A DNA stretch of 64,000 nucleotides from an uncultured Oceanisphaera sp. (lineage in GTDB: Bacteria; Pseudomonadota; Gammaproteobacteria; Enterobacterales; Aeromonadaceae). Of the stretch, positions 1 to 6,689 are shown in pieces. The translations under genes and the position numbers were made by a program. How positions within the stretch are numbered: the stretch's first letter is position 1; every line of letters starts with the position of its first letter. Under the pieces are notes generated by a model, which ran no database searches, had not been told where the DNA came from, and was given only the letters and a program-made list of their open reading frames with translations. The stretch covers positions 62,001 through 126,000 of the forward strand of contig NZ_CANLZU010000002.1 in the NCBI RefSeq assembly GCF_947495715.1. Reading direction: 5' to 3'.

Positions 1-345
1 AAAAAAATTAAAGAAGAGTTTTTATCACACTGTAATTTTCAAGTGTATTTTCTTGAAGAGTCTTCTGAAGATCACTTTTATCGTTCCGATAAAATGCATG
101 GTGCAACGTTATCTGATGTTTGCGTGACCGAAGCCCCTGATGAATTGATTCAGCAGTTGGTTAGTGAGTGTGACCAGTCAAATAAAGTTTATGATATGAC
201 TGCTTTTAAGTATTCTTTTTGGCCAATTATCTTAACTGGCTGTAGGCATTACAGGCTACCCGTTCCAATGCATTTTATAATTGATATTTTCAAACAAAGA
301 AAAGAGCATGAAGCTGCAAGTGGTAAAGAGGCAGAAGAGTCTTAA
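1..345 (+). CDS. Cassette-encoded hypothetical protein, 5' truncated by window edge
   Basis: The frame is open from base 1 to the TAA at 343-345, giving at least 114 residues. An internal GTG at 43 could be read as a start, but the reading frame continues upstream without a stop (KKIKEEFL...), so the true start is probably outside the window. The visible protein is acidic and soluble, with no signal peptide or membrane segment and a charged C-terminal tail ending in KEAEES. I recognise no family. It lies just before an attC site and shares the low GC content of the other cassettes, so it is the gene of the first, partial cassette. Confidence 0.6.
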   Translation, partial: KKIKEEFLSHCNFQVYFLEESSEDHFYRSDKMHGATLSDVCVTEAPDELIQQLVSECDQSNKVYDMTAFKYSFWPIILTGCRHYRLPVPMHFIIDIFKQRKEHEAASGKEAEES

Positions 346-370
346 GCATTCAAGTCTTTTCAAAACATAC

Positions 371-441
371 AGTTAACAAGCGCATGTTGGCGGACCGGTT
401 TTACGCTGCGCTTCAAACCAGCCGCAAATGCGAGCGTTAGT
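371..441 (+). other. attC recombination site 1
   Basis: Left end GTTAACAAGCGCATGTTGGC and right end GCCGCAAATGCGAGCGTTAG form the imperfect stem typical of attC: AAC with GTT, GCGCAT with ATGCG, GGC with GCC. About 30 bases of central loop lie between. It sits between the stop of the first cassette gene and the start of the next. Confidence 0.72.
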
Positions 442-464
442 ACATTAGGAGTTTACCCACATAT

Positions 465-1484
465 ATGGATATTAGAGAAATATGTAACGAGTTAAATAGT
501 AGATCTAAAAGCTATCAAGTTGGTAAGTTACAGAGGCTAAGATCAAAAATAAAAGATATATCTAGGCCTAAAACGTTAAATATATTTAGTGATCAAACCA
601 TTGATGAGGATTGGGCATTTCATTCCGGTGGACGAACAGAACTTCAGTTTAATATAGGCACAGAAAAAGAGGGATTTAGGTATGGACTAGCCCTTTCACT
701 GCAATTAAGTCGAACACTTCCTGACATTTCAGATTTTGAAGTTAAAATACTACGGTTTAATGAGTATCTACTAGCAAATACCCATGATTTAGATAACATA
801 AAAATGTGGGTGCACTCACCGAGTGGAAGAAGTGAGATAAAGAAAATATCTGAAATTAAACTGACTCACTTTCAGGAAGGAAATTTTATATTCTTTGGCC
901 TCTTGTGTGATGCTGACAGCATTGATTACGAACATGTTCTTCAAACGTTCGATCAACTACTTCCAATATATGAGTATGTTGAAAGCAATGCATCTTTGAA
1001 CGAATCAATACTAAGCAAGAGTGCTAGCTTTACTTTTAGTGGATTTAGTGAAGATAAAAAACTGTATGGAACTTATAGCTCCCCAGCAAAGAAGTTTGAA
1101 GTAAAATATAAACATAATGAACTTCAGCTTAAACTTTGTCAGTTACTTTCCAATAAGTATGGCGTAGTAAATGTTGGCGACGAGTGCTTAACAAAGTTTG
1201 GAACAAGGGTTGATGCGGTAGTTAAAAATACTGAAGGTTTTATATTTTATGAAATAAAAACAAACTCCACATTAAAGCTTTGCATTCGTGAAGCTCTTGG
1301 GCAGCTTTTGGAGTATGGGTATTGGGATTCTGATGTGGTCCCTCAAAAGTTAGTTGTTGTAGGAGATCATTCTGTAAATGAAGTGGCTATAAAGTATCTT
1401 CGTAAGCTTCGTGATGAGTTCAATTTACCTATTTATTATCAAAGAGTTGGCATTAATGATATCTCTCTTAGCAAAATGTACTAA
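465..1484 (+). CDS. Cassette-encoded protein with PD-(D/E)XK nuclease-like C-terminal domain
   Basis: A 339-residue soluble protein beginning MDIREICNEL. I do not recognise the N-terminal two thirds, although a block at about residues 50-65 (WAFHSGGRTELQFNIG) looks like a conserved core. The C-terminal 90 residues carry the signature of the PD-(D/E)XK phosphodiesterase fold: Asp250, then Glu263-Ile-Lys265 in a beta-strand context (IFYEIKTN), then a helix with Gln280 and Tyr284 (REALGQLLEYGYW). The fold is common in restriction and anti-phage nucleases, for example the DUF4263/Shedu and DUF3883 groups. Nuclease activity and a defence role are inferences from motif spacing. The gene is alone in its cassette, so no methyltransferase partner is present. 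Confidence 0.7.
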   Translation: MDIREICNELNSRSKSYQVGKLQRLRSKIKDISRPKTLNIFSDQTIDEDWAFHSGGRTELQFNIGTEKEGFRYGLALSLQLSRTLPDISDFEVKILRFNEYLLANTHDLDNIKMWVHSPSGRSEIKKISEIKLTHFQEGNFIFFGLLCDADSIDYEHVLQTFDQLLPIYEYVESNASLNESILSKSASFTFSGFSEDKKLYGTYSSPAKKFEVKYKHNELQLKLCQLLSNKYGVVNVGDECLTKFGTRVDAVVKNTEGFIFYEIKTNSTLKLCIREALGQLLEYGYWDSDVVPQKLVVVGDHSVNEVAIKYLRKLRDEFNLPIYYQRVGINDISLSKMY

Positions 1485-1570
1485 CAAGTTGCTCAAACGG
1501 AAAAATAACAGTTGGCCATCGCTTCGCGATTATAGCCAACCATTATTTTCCGCTTAGCAAGGCGTTAGGC
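1480..1570 (+). other. attC recombination site 2
   Basis: Begins ACTAACAAGTTGCTCAAACG, overlapping the TAA stop of the upstream gene, and ends TCCGCTTAGCAAGGCGTTAG. The arms pair as AAC/GTT, TTGCT/AGCAA and CGGAAAATAA/TTATTTTCCG, with an inner GTTGGC/GCCAAC stem. About 90 bp. Confidence 0.8.
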
Positions 1571-1613
1571 TAATAATATAGTTTTTATCATTATTAAAAA
1601 TTAAGGAGTAATA

Positions 1614-2099
1614 ATGAATAGTGACTTTCCCGCAACAATGGGTGACGTAATGAAATACACTGGGTTCTGGCCAAGAGTTGGTGCAAGCCTAATCGATACT
1701 GTAATTATATTGGTATTAACGTACCCTATTTTAATTTCAATATACGGCTGGAGTTATCTTGATGGCGATAACTTAGTCGAAGGTTTTGCTGATTTATTAC
1801 TTAGTTGGATATTTCCACTTGTTGCCATAATCGCATTTTGGATTTATCGTCAGGCAACTCCAGGAAAAATGGCAATACAGGCGCGTATTGTGGATGCCAA
1901 AACAGGTCAAAAACCAACATTGCAGCAATATATTGTGAGGTATATTGGCTATTTCTTAGCATCTATTCCTTTAGGGTTAGGCATTTTTTGGGTTGCTTGG
2001 GACAAGAAAAAGCAAGGGTGGCATGACAAATTAGCTGGGACAGTAGTCATAAGCCCTAAATCCGGTCAAACACAAGAAGTAAAATTCGAAGGTAAATAG
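1614..2099 (+). CDS. RDD-family membrane protein (cassette-encoded)
   Basis: 161 residues. The N-terminal segment GFWPRVGASLIDTVI carries the Arg and Asp that define RDD proteins, and a late GWHDKLAGT supplies the second Asp. Three hydrophobic segments are visible at about residues 24-44, 62-80 and 105-125, with the typical QATPGKMAIQARIVD loop between the second and third. RDD proteins are small inner-membrane proteins. Some are linked to Na+/H+ exchange or salt tolerance, but most have no known function. The ATG at 1614 is preceded by AAGGAG at good spacing. It occupies its own cassette, and RDD genes recur in cassette arrays. Confidence 0.82.
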   Translation: MNSDFPATMGDVMKYTGFWPRVGASLIDTVIILVLTYPILISIYGWSYLDGDNLVEGFADLLLSWIFPLVAIIAFWIYRQATPGKMAIQARIVDAKTGQKPTLQQYIVRYIGYFLASIPLGLGIFWVAWDKKKQGWHDKLAGTVVISPKSGQTQEVKFEGK

Positions 2100-2174
2100 T
2101 CTAACAAGGCCAATCACAACCGCCAGCAAGCTGGCTGGACTCGCTGACGCTCGCCTGTGTGGGCGGCGTTATCT
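2099..2174 (+). other. attC recombination site 3
   Basis: Left arm TCTAACAAGGCCAATCACA begins at the stop codon of the RDD gene. The right arm TGTGTGGGCGGCGTTATC ends 17 bp before the next start. The outer arms pair (AAC/GTT, GCC/GGC, TCACA/TGTG), with an inner GCCAGC/GCTGGC hairpin. Confidence 0.76.
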
Positions 2175-2190
2175 TTTTCTGGAGTATCGT

Positions 2191-2664
2191 ATGTTGCATA
2201 AAATTGAGCAGTGGATTGATCAGACTAACCTTGAGTATCAAGGGCAAAGGATTTCTTGTTCTAAGTTTTTTGATGATTTCAGAGGTTTTTATTCTCTAGA
2301 GTTTCTCCAGAAAGCATATTTTGTAGTTGTCGATACAATCCCTAAACCTAATTTTCCTGAATTGCGCCAAATGGGGTTGGGTGATTTTATTGATATGGAA
2401 GTACACGGAATTACGTATAAAAACACTTACTACGTTCTCCCTCATCTAGCATCAAATTTACGTTTACACTTTCATGAACTTGTCCATGTTGCACAATGGG
2501 GGCATTTAGGTGCAATACCATTTATAGAGCGCTACATTACTGAAATTAAAACTGTGGGCTATGGTGAGTCACCTTTGGAAAAAATGGCATACGGTTTTGA
2601 TTCTCACTTTACGAATGGTGGAGAGAAAATTGATGTGCCAAATTATGTTGCACAAAAAATATAA
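2191..2664 (+). CDS. Cassette-encoded HExxH putative metal-dependent hydrolase
   Basis: 157 residues, soluble, no signal peptide. The clear feature is HELVH at residues 95-99 within LRLHFHELVHVAQW, a zinc-binding helix of the zincin type. Glu126 or Glu130 (YGESPLEKMAY), about 30 residues later, could be a third ligand as in gluzincins. The N-terminal half is unrecognised. The length is short for a full protease, so this may be a minimal zincin-like protein or may not be catalytic. It is the last cassette of the array and has the same AT-rich composition as its neighbours. Confidence 0.7.
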   Translation: MLHKIEQWIDQTNLEYQGQRISCSKFFDDFRGFYSLEFLQKAYFVVVDTIPKPNFPELRQMGLGDFIDMEVHGITYKNTYYVLPHLASNLRLHFHELVHVAQWGHLGAIPFIERYITEIKTVGYGESPLEKMAYGFDSHFTNGGEKIDVPNYVAQKI

Positions 2665-2718
2665 AAAAAGCCAGTAAGCAGGACGCAGCAAAGCTGCGCC
2701 TCTGCTAGCGGCGTTAAC
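2661..2718 (+). other. Degenerate terminal attC site
   Basis: The right arm AGCGGCGTTAACA is intact and pairs with GCCAGT, and the inner arms GCAGGACGCAGC and GCTGCGCCTCTGC pair almost perfectly. The left core that should read like CTAACAA is replaced by an A-run (ATAAAAAAAG). This would be the decayed last attC at the array-chromosome junction. Confidence 0.6.
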
Positions 2719-2752
2719 ATTATTGCTAAATTTAAGCCTCAGCTCTGCCTAT

Positions 2753-3286
2753 TTATATAAAAAAACCGAATCGCCGCACACAAACATCAACATCGAATTC
2801 CTGACCAATGGCCACCACGGCAACGCTTTTTATCTCTGCCGGCTGCAGCTTCGCTTCGGTGCGATGAGCGAGCAGTTGCGCAAAGGGCACAATGAATCGA
2901 GTCCATTGTGGCTCCACGGACAAGGCGTAGCGAAAAGACTGCCAAGGTCGGGTTAGCTGAGCGGTTTTTACATGCAGATTATAATTGTGTGCGTTGCCGG
3001 CCAGTTCAATGAAGAGTCCTTTGTAGTCGGCACTTAACTCACTCGGCTCAATATCAAGCTTCATCTGCACGAATCCGCCGTTGTTATCAAGGCTGGTACG
3101 GCCCACTAAACAAGTACAGGGCGAATAATGACGTTCTTCCTGGTGTTGCGTCGCACTGGATACACCGCCCATTACCTGATCACTGATTAGGCTCCAGGGT
3201 GAAGGCTCATGCCGAGCGGAGTTATAAATATCAATCAATTGCTCTGCACCAACGGCCGGGCCGTGAGTTTTGATATTGTCATTCAT
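2753..3286 (-). CDS. CIA30 (NDUFAF1-like) family protein
   Basis: 177 residues. The N-terminal motif LISDQVMGGVSSA and the strands GRTSLDNNGGFVQMKLDI and YKGLFIELAGNAHNYNLHVK are the signature of the complex I intermediate-associated protein 30 family, a beta-sandwich related to carbohydrate-binding modules. In mitochondria NDUFAF1 helps assemble NADH dehydrogenase; bacterial members have no settled role. No signal peptide, so cytoplasmic as predicted. It starts 5 bp after the stop of the unknown gene upstream and is last in the four-gene operon that carries a membrane molybdoenzyme, which points to an assembly role for that enzyme (inference). Confidence 0.85.
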   Translation of the reverse strand: MNDNIKTHGPAVGAEQLIDIYNSARHEPSPWSLISDQVMGGVSSATQHQEERHYSPCTCLVGRTSLDNNGGFVQMKLDIEPSELSADYKGLFIELAGNAHNYNLHVKTAQLTRPWQSFRYALSVEPQWTRFIVPFAQLLAHRTEAKLQPAEIKSVAVVAIGQEFDVDVCVRRFGFFI

Positions 3287-3291
3287 AGGCG

Positions 3292-4203
3292 CTAGGTGTC
3301 ACGCTCTGATTCGGTGAGCGGCTGTGGGTTGCGGATACGATGCGGGCGGGAAAAGGTTCCGCGCTCTGCTTTCTTTGCCTGTTTAAGCGCAGACTCGGCC
3401 ACGGATGCAGGCAAGGCCAGACCGAGTTCCTGCAAGGCGGTTTCTGCGTCTGCGGCCCGCGCCTCGAAGGCGTGCAAAGCCGCCAGGGCTTGCTCATCGA
3501 GGCGTCCCTTGGACTCGAAGTACTTCAGTCGCGGGTAGCGCCCTGCCAGTGCGACCCCCCAATTAAGGGCGGGGTTCCACCATGAGTTTATTTCGCGCCC
3601 CTTGCCGGTAAGGTGCTGTTCCAGCACGTCATCGAGTGCGCCGTTCAACAGCTTCAGGTCGAAGTCGGTGCCTGGTACCGAATGAGGTACAGAATTAGGT
3701 ACAGAACCATCGGGTGCAGCATCATAGGCGTTAACGCCCGTTCGCGAGGGCCCGGTACGCGTATCGCGATAGCGGGCGAGGGTCATCATATCGCCTGCCA
3801 GTACCGGTTCGTTAACCGGCAGGCGGATAGCCTCGGGATCTCCCATCAGCTGGCCCCAGGACATACGAATAAAGGTGTGCTGATCTTCCATGCCGGGATG
3901 CGTGCATCTCAGCCCTATGGCATAGGCTTCCAGGGGTTCCTGCATGAACTGAAACCCGGTGTAGCGCGCCCAGCGGACCACAAGAAACTCATGGGCAGCG
4001 GCGCCGGGCAGATGAAAGTTCACCTCTTGCAGGTAGTCCTGCACTATCTGCACCTGTTGGTCCGACAGCTCAAGGTCCTGGTGCAGCGGGTACATACCTT
4101 CAAAGGTGTTGCGCACCGGTCTGGGCCGCGCGGCCATGTAAGCATCCAGCTCGGCCTGGGTACCTGGGCGTGTTTTTTTCAGGGTCATACTTTTTTTTAA
4201 CAT
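3292..4203 (-). CDS. Conserved hypothetical protein of molybdoenzyme operon
   Basis: 303 residues with a very basic start (MLKKSMTLKKTRPGTQAELD) that is not a clear signal peptide. The first 130 residues look folded (AAAHEFLVVRWARYTGFQF, HTFIRMSWGQLMGDP). A Ser/Pro-rich linker near residues 165-180 is built from a repeated 11-12 bp unit (NSVPHSVPG). A second region follows (GREINSWWNPALNWGVALAG), then an Ala-rich helical tail with coiled-coil character. I recognise no family. ATG at 4203 has AAGGAAG 11 bp upstream; an ATG five codons later is an alternative. Tight linkage to the cytochrome b/molybdopterin gene and to CIA30 suggests a maturation or partner function. Confidence 0.68.
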   Translation of the reverse strand: MLKKSMTLKKTRPGTQAELDAYMAARPRPVRNTFEGMYPLHQDLELSDQQVQIVQDYLQEVNFHLPGAAAHEFLVVRWARYTGFQFMQEPLEAYAIGLRCTHPGMEDQHTFIRMSWGQLMGDPEAIRLPVNEPVLAGDMMTLARYRDTRTGPSRTGVNAYDAAPDGSVPNSVPHSVPGTDFDLKLLNGALDDVLEQHLTGKGREINSWWNPALNWGVALAGRYPRLKYFESKGRLDEQALAALHAFEARAADAETALQELGLALPASVAESALKQAKKAERGTFSRPHRIRNPQPLTESERDT

Positions 4204-4237
4204 AATAACAGCGGCTTCCTTTTCTGTTCGCGAACGG

Positions 4238-5755
4238 TCAGATCAGCTGGTTGCGGTCGAAGAAGTCGGTGTCTTCAAAGTAGCCACCGCGGCCCTTAAG
4301 GATAATGTCGTAACGGTTGACTACCTCAATACGCTCCAGCCACTTCAGGCTGCGAAACCCGGTCGAAGTTTCCAGACGCAGCCGCACCGGTCCGCCATTT
4401 TTTGCCGGGATCTCGCCTTCGTCGTTGAGTTCAAAGGCAATCAGCGTCTGCGGCATTCGTGCCTCAACCAGGGGGGTGGACTCGTAGTAGGCTCCCCCCT
4501 CATACAGAACATCATCGCGGCCCATGTTCTGGAAGCTGGTGTACACAACATCAGTCGCACCGGGCAGGGGCTTAACCAGATCCAAAAGGTCGGACACGGT
4601 AATGCCGCGCCACCGCCCAATCGAGGTGAAGCCCTGCACACAGTGGTGCAGCGTGGTCTGAGAGTGGCCAGCGGCAAGCTCGCGAAGATCCGCAATCGTC
4701 AGCGTCATTGGGCGTTCAACGTAGCCACCGATCTCGAGCACGTAGTCGTCTTCGTAGCAGTTGGCCATCAGCGCAAGGTACTCGGCAGTTTCTGGTGGTC
4801 GCCCGCTGCCGCGGAAGTTGTGGGTGGTGTTATCGAGACCCACGTCTTTACCCGTGATATTGGAGCGATCGTAGTGCATGCGCGCGGGCAGCTTGTACAG
4901 CAGATTCGACCATGGCCGCACAATCCGGTTATGCAACTTCTCAACGGCACGGCCGTCCGCCAATGTCCACCGCGTAGCGACCACGTGCAGAACGATCACG
5001 AGTACCAGGCCGATGGTGAAAATGACACCGCCCACAACAGGATTGTTGGAGTGTCCCAACACCATTTTTGATGTCTCGTGCAGGTAGCCGTGAAGAAAGA
5101 CCAGGGGCAGGTGTATGGCGAAGAAGGCGACGTAGCCAACAAGGCACAGAAAGTGAGTGCTGCGTATTACCTGGCGGCCACCGAGCAGGCGGGTAATGCG
5201 CGAAAAATGGTTGGCAATGGCCGGAGACTGAAAGGCGCCGGTCAGAATGACCAAAGGCGTCAGTATTAATACGACAAAGCCGTAAGACAATTGCTGCAAG
5301 GCATTAAATACCATGCCATCGACGGGGTGGGGCATGGTGAAAGCAAGGTAGGCCAGCATATCCTGACCCGCCTGAGCAAAGGTGTCCCAACTGGTGGGCA
5401 CGTAGCGCCGCCACTGACCGGTAACCAGCAGCAATACAAAGTAGATTACCCAGCAGGTAACAAAGCCGGTCACCGCCATGAAATGCCAATAACGCCCGAG
5501 ACCAAGCAGGCGATGGCCGGGGAGCGAAATACGGGGAGAGTAGTCGCTGTCCTCGCCGCCCACCGTGTAGTACTTGTGCTTCGGCTCCTGCTGAACCGTA
5601 AATTTGGCCCAGGATGTGCCAGGCACTGTGTGCTGCGAGCGGTAAAGCTTGGGGTAGGTGCCCAGAATTTCGAGGCCCGAGCGAACGAGGAACGAAATGA
5701 AGATGATGTTGAGGAAGTGCTCCACACGAAGCCACCACGGAAATCCGAGATCCAT
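4238..5755 (-). CDS. Fused cytochrome b / sulfite-oxidase-fold molybdopterin oxidoreductase
   Basis: 505 residues in two parts. Residues 1-270 are a membrane cytochrome b module with four or more hydrophobic segments and likely haem histidines in RVEHFL, RYWHFMAV, RSTHFLCL and FAIHLPLVFLHGYLHE. Residues 310-505 are an oxidoreductase molybdopterin-binding domain: LHHCVQGFTSIGRWRG carries the Cys that ligates molybdenum in the sulfite oxidase family, and GGPVRLRLETSTGFRSLKWL completes the fold. No Tat signal is present because the catalytic domain follows the membrane module. It would pass electrons between haem and an unknown substrate at the membrane. In YedY/YedZ systems the two parts are separate proteins. 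First 13 bp after the upstream membrane gene. Confidence 0.86.
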   Translation of the reverse strand: MDLGFPWWLRVEHFLNIIFISFLVRSGLEILGTYPKLYRSQHTVPGTSWAKFTVQQEPKHKYYTVGGEDSDYSPRISLPGHRLLGLGRYWHFMAVTGFVTCWVIYFVLLLVTGQWRRYVPTSWDTFAQAGQDMLAYLAFTMPHPVDGMVFNALQQLSYGFVVLILTPLVILTGAFQSPAIANHFSRITRLLGGRQVIRSTHFLCLVGYVAFFAIHLPLVFLHGYLHETSKMVLGHSNNPVVGGVIFTIGLVLVIVLHVVATRWTLADGRAVEKLHNRIVRPWSNLLYKLPARMHYDRSNITGKDVGLDNTTHNFRGSGRPPETAEYLALMANCYEDDYVLEIGGYVERPMTLTIADLRELAAGHSQTTLHHCVQGFTSIGRWRGITVSDLLDLVKPLPGATDVVYTSFQNMGRDDVLYEGGAYYESTPLVEARMPQTLIAFELNDEGEIPAKNGGPVRLRLETSTGFRSLKWLERIEVVNRYDIILKGRGGYFEDTDFFDRNQLI

Positions 5756-5768
5756 TGATAAAGCCTTA

Positions 5769-6296
5769 TCAGTCTAAAAAATGTTGGTTGTCGGGAGCGG
5801 CAACGATCATCCCGTAGCGCAGTGCCCAAGAAAGCACCATGTAGGCGATAGAGGCCAACAGCGTCAGGTTCCACATGGCGGCGGTCACCACACTGGCACC
5901 ATTCCAGACATAGGGCGCATTGCCCAGCAGGCCGCCGAGGTAGATCAGCAGAGAGAGCAGGGCGATGGGCACCCCCCATTTCCAGATGCGGACAGAGGTC
6001 ATTAAACCCACGGCAACGAACACCGCAGCAGCCCCGAACACAATCCACAAGGCCTGGGTCGCGAACAGAAAGGGCTCCTGGTTCGATAGCGCAACAGACG
6101 CCGAAGCCCCGCCGATAACGGCAATAACGGCGATGAGCAGCAGACGGGTGGTGCGCGGCAGATTGATACGTATGTAGCGCAAAAACGGAGCCCGTTTTTT
6201 GCCCGGCTTGATGTGCTCCAGCACTGGCTGAGTTGCGTTTAGGGTGCCACGAAAGTCCACACCAGCACGCAGAGCAGGAGAGTTTTCGTCTTCCAT
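5769..6296 (-). CDS. Four-helix membrane protein, first gene of molybdoenzyme operon
   Basis: 175 residues when started at the ATG at 6296 (MEDENSPALRAG), which has AGGGAG about 13 bp upstream. A longer frame begins at 6389, but its extra 31 residues are Cys/Arg-rich and not protein-like. Four hydrophobic segments follow a soluble N-terminus of about 45 residues: LLLIAVIAVIGGASASVAL, LWIVFGAAAVFVAVG, IALLSLLIYLGGLLG and NLTLLASIAYMVLSWAL. No cofactor motif is visible. It may be an extra membrane subunit for the molybdoenzyme encoded 13 bp downstream. Not recognised as a named family. Confidence 0.72.
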   Translation of the reverse strand: MEDENSPALRAGVDFRGTLNATQPVLEHIKPGKKRAPFLRYIRINLPRTTRLLLIAVIAVIGGASASVALSNQEPFLFATQALWIVFGAAAVFVAVGLMTSVRIWKWGVPIALLSLLIYLGGLLGNAPYVWNGASVVTAAMWNLTLLASIAYMVLSWALRYGMIVAAPDNQHFLD

Positions 6297-6689
6297 TGCT
6301 ATATATTGTCTCCCTCGAAGATCATTAATCGCCGGCCGGTGTTCAGCACCGCTACCAAGGCTACAAGATGAAGGGCATCTGCAATACACCGCCCTCCGCC
6401 GTTAGTGCTCTCCCTGCCTGTCCACATGTTGCGGTAGGGAGCCATTTAGGTATAGATAGACGAGCCCCAAGGGTATGAGCTCTCCCGGTGGTTTTCAACC
6501 CGGGTTCCCCCAAAATAGGGACGCCGGTTTAAATAGCTCCGGTACCTGGCTCTGTCCGAGATAGGATTTTCGGTAAATATGTCGTTTGATATTGGATTCG
6601 CAATGAGTTTCGGAATCAATACATCAAACAGATCGATTACGGCTGGGGTTCGATATTCGTCTCTTGTGACCCGACAATCATGTCTGCAT
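6297..6689. other. Intergenic region, possible structured leader of the molybdoenzyme operon
   Basis: 393 bp between the LysR gene and the molybdoenzyme operon. Between about 6460 and 6560 there are several short palindromes: AACCCGGGTT, CCCGG/CCGGG across GTTGAAAACCA, and GAGC/GCTC flanking CATACCCTTGGG on the minus strand. An RNA leader is possible. It does not match the Moco-RNA, GEMM or cobalamin motifs as I know them. No gene is seen. Confidence 0.3.

Larger units (their letters stand above)
1..2718 (+). mobile_element. Distal end of an integron gene-cassette array
   Basis: Four consecutive genes on the plus strand are each followed by an imperfect inverted-repeat site that starts near TAACAA and ends in GCGTTAG, GCGTTAT or GCGTTAAC, which is the layout of integron cassettes with attC sites. 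The region is much more AT-rich than the rest of the window, the genes are unrelated to one another, and spacing is one gene per attC. The array enters from the left edge, so its length, its integrase and its attI site cannot be seen. The right boundary, about 2713-2718, meets a GC-rich chromosomal operon on the opposite strand. Cassettes at this end are by the known mechanism the oldest. Confidence 0.82.

Noticed and set aside
465-2664. Multi-gene restriction or defence operon
   Set aside because: The genes are separated by attC sites and are independent cassettes; no methyltransferase, helicase or toxin-antitoxin pair is present.
2723-2956. Plus-strand ORF across the array-chromosome junction
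   Set aside because: It starts in the terminal attC and runs antisense through the CIA30 gene; no ribosome site and no protein-like composition.
5769-6389. Longer start for the first membrane protein of the molybdoenzyme operon
   Set aside because: The extra 31 residues are Cys/Arg-rich, with no ribosome site; ATG at 6296 is preferred.
6460-6570. Moco-RNA riboswitch before the molybdoenzyme operon
   Set aside because: Context is suggestive, but I could not align the region to the Moco motif; left as an unexplained structured region.
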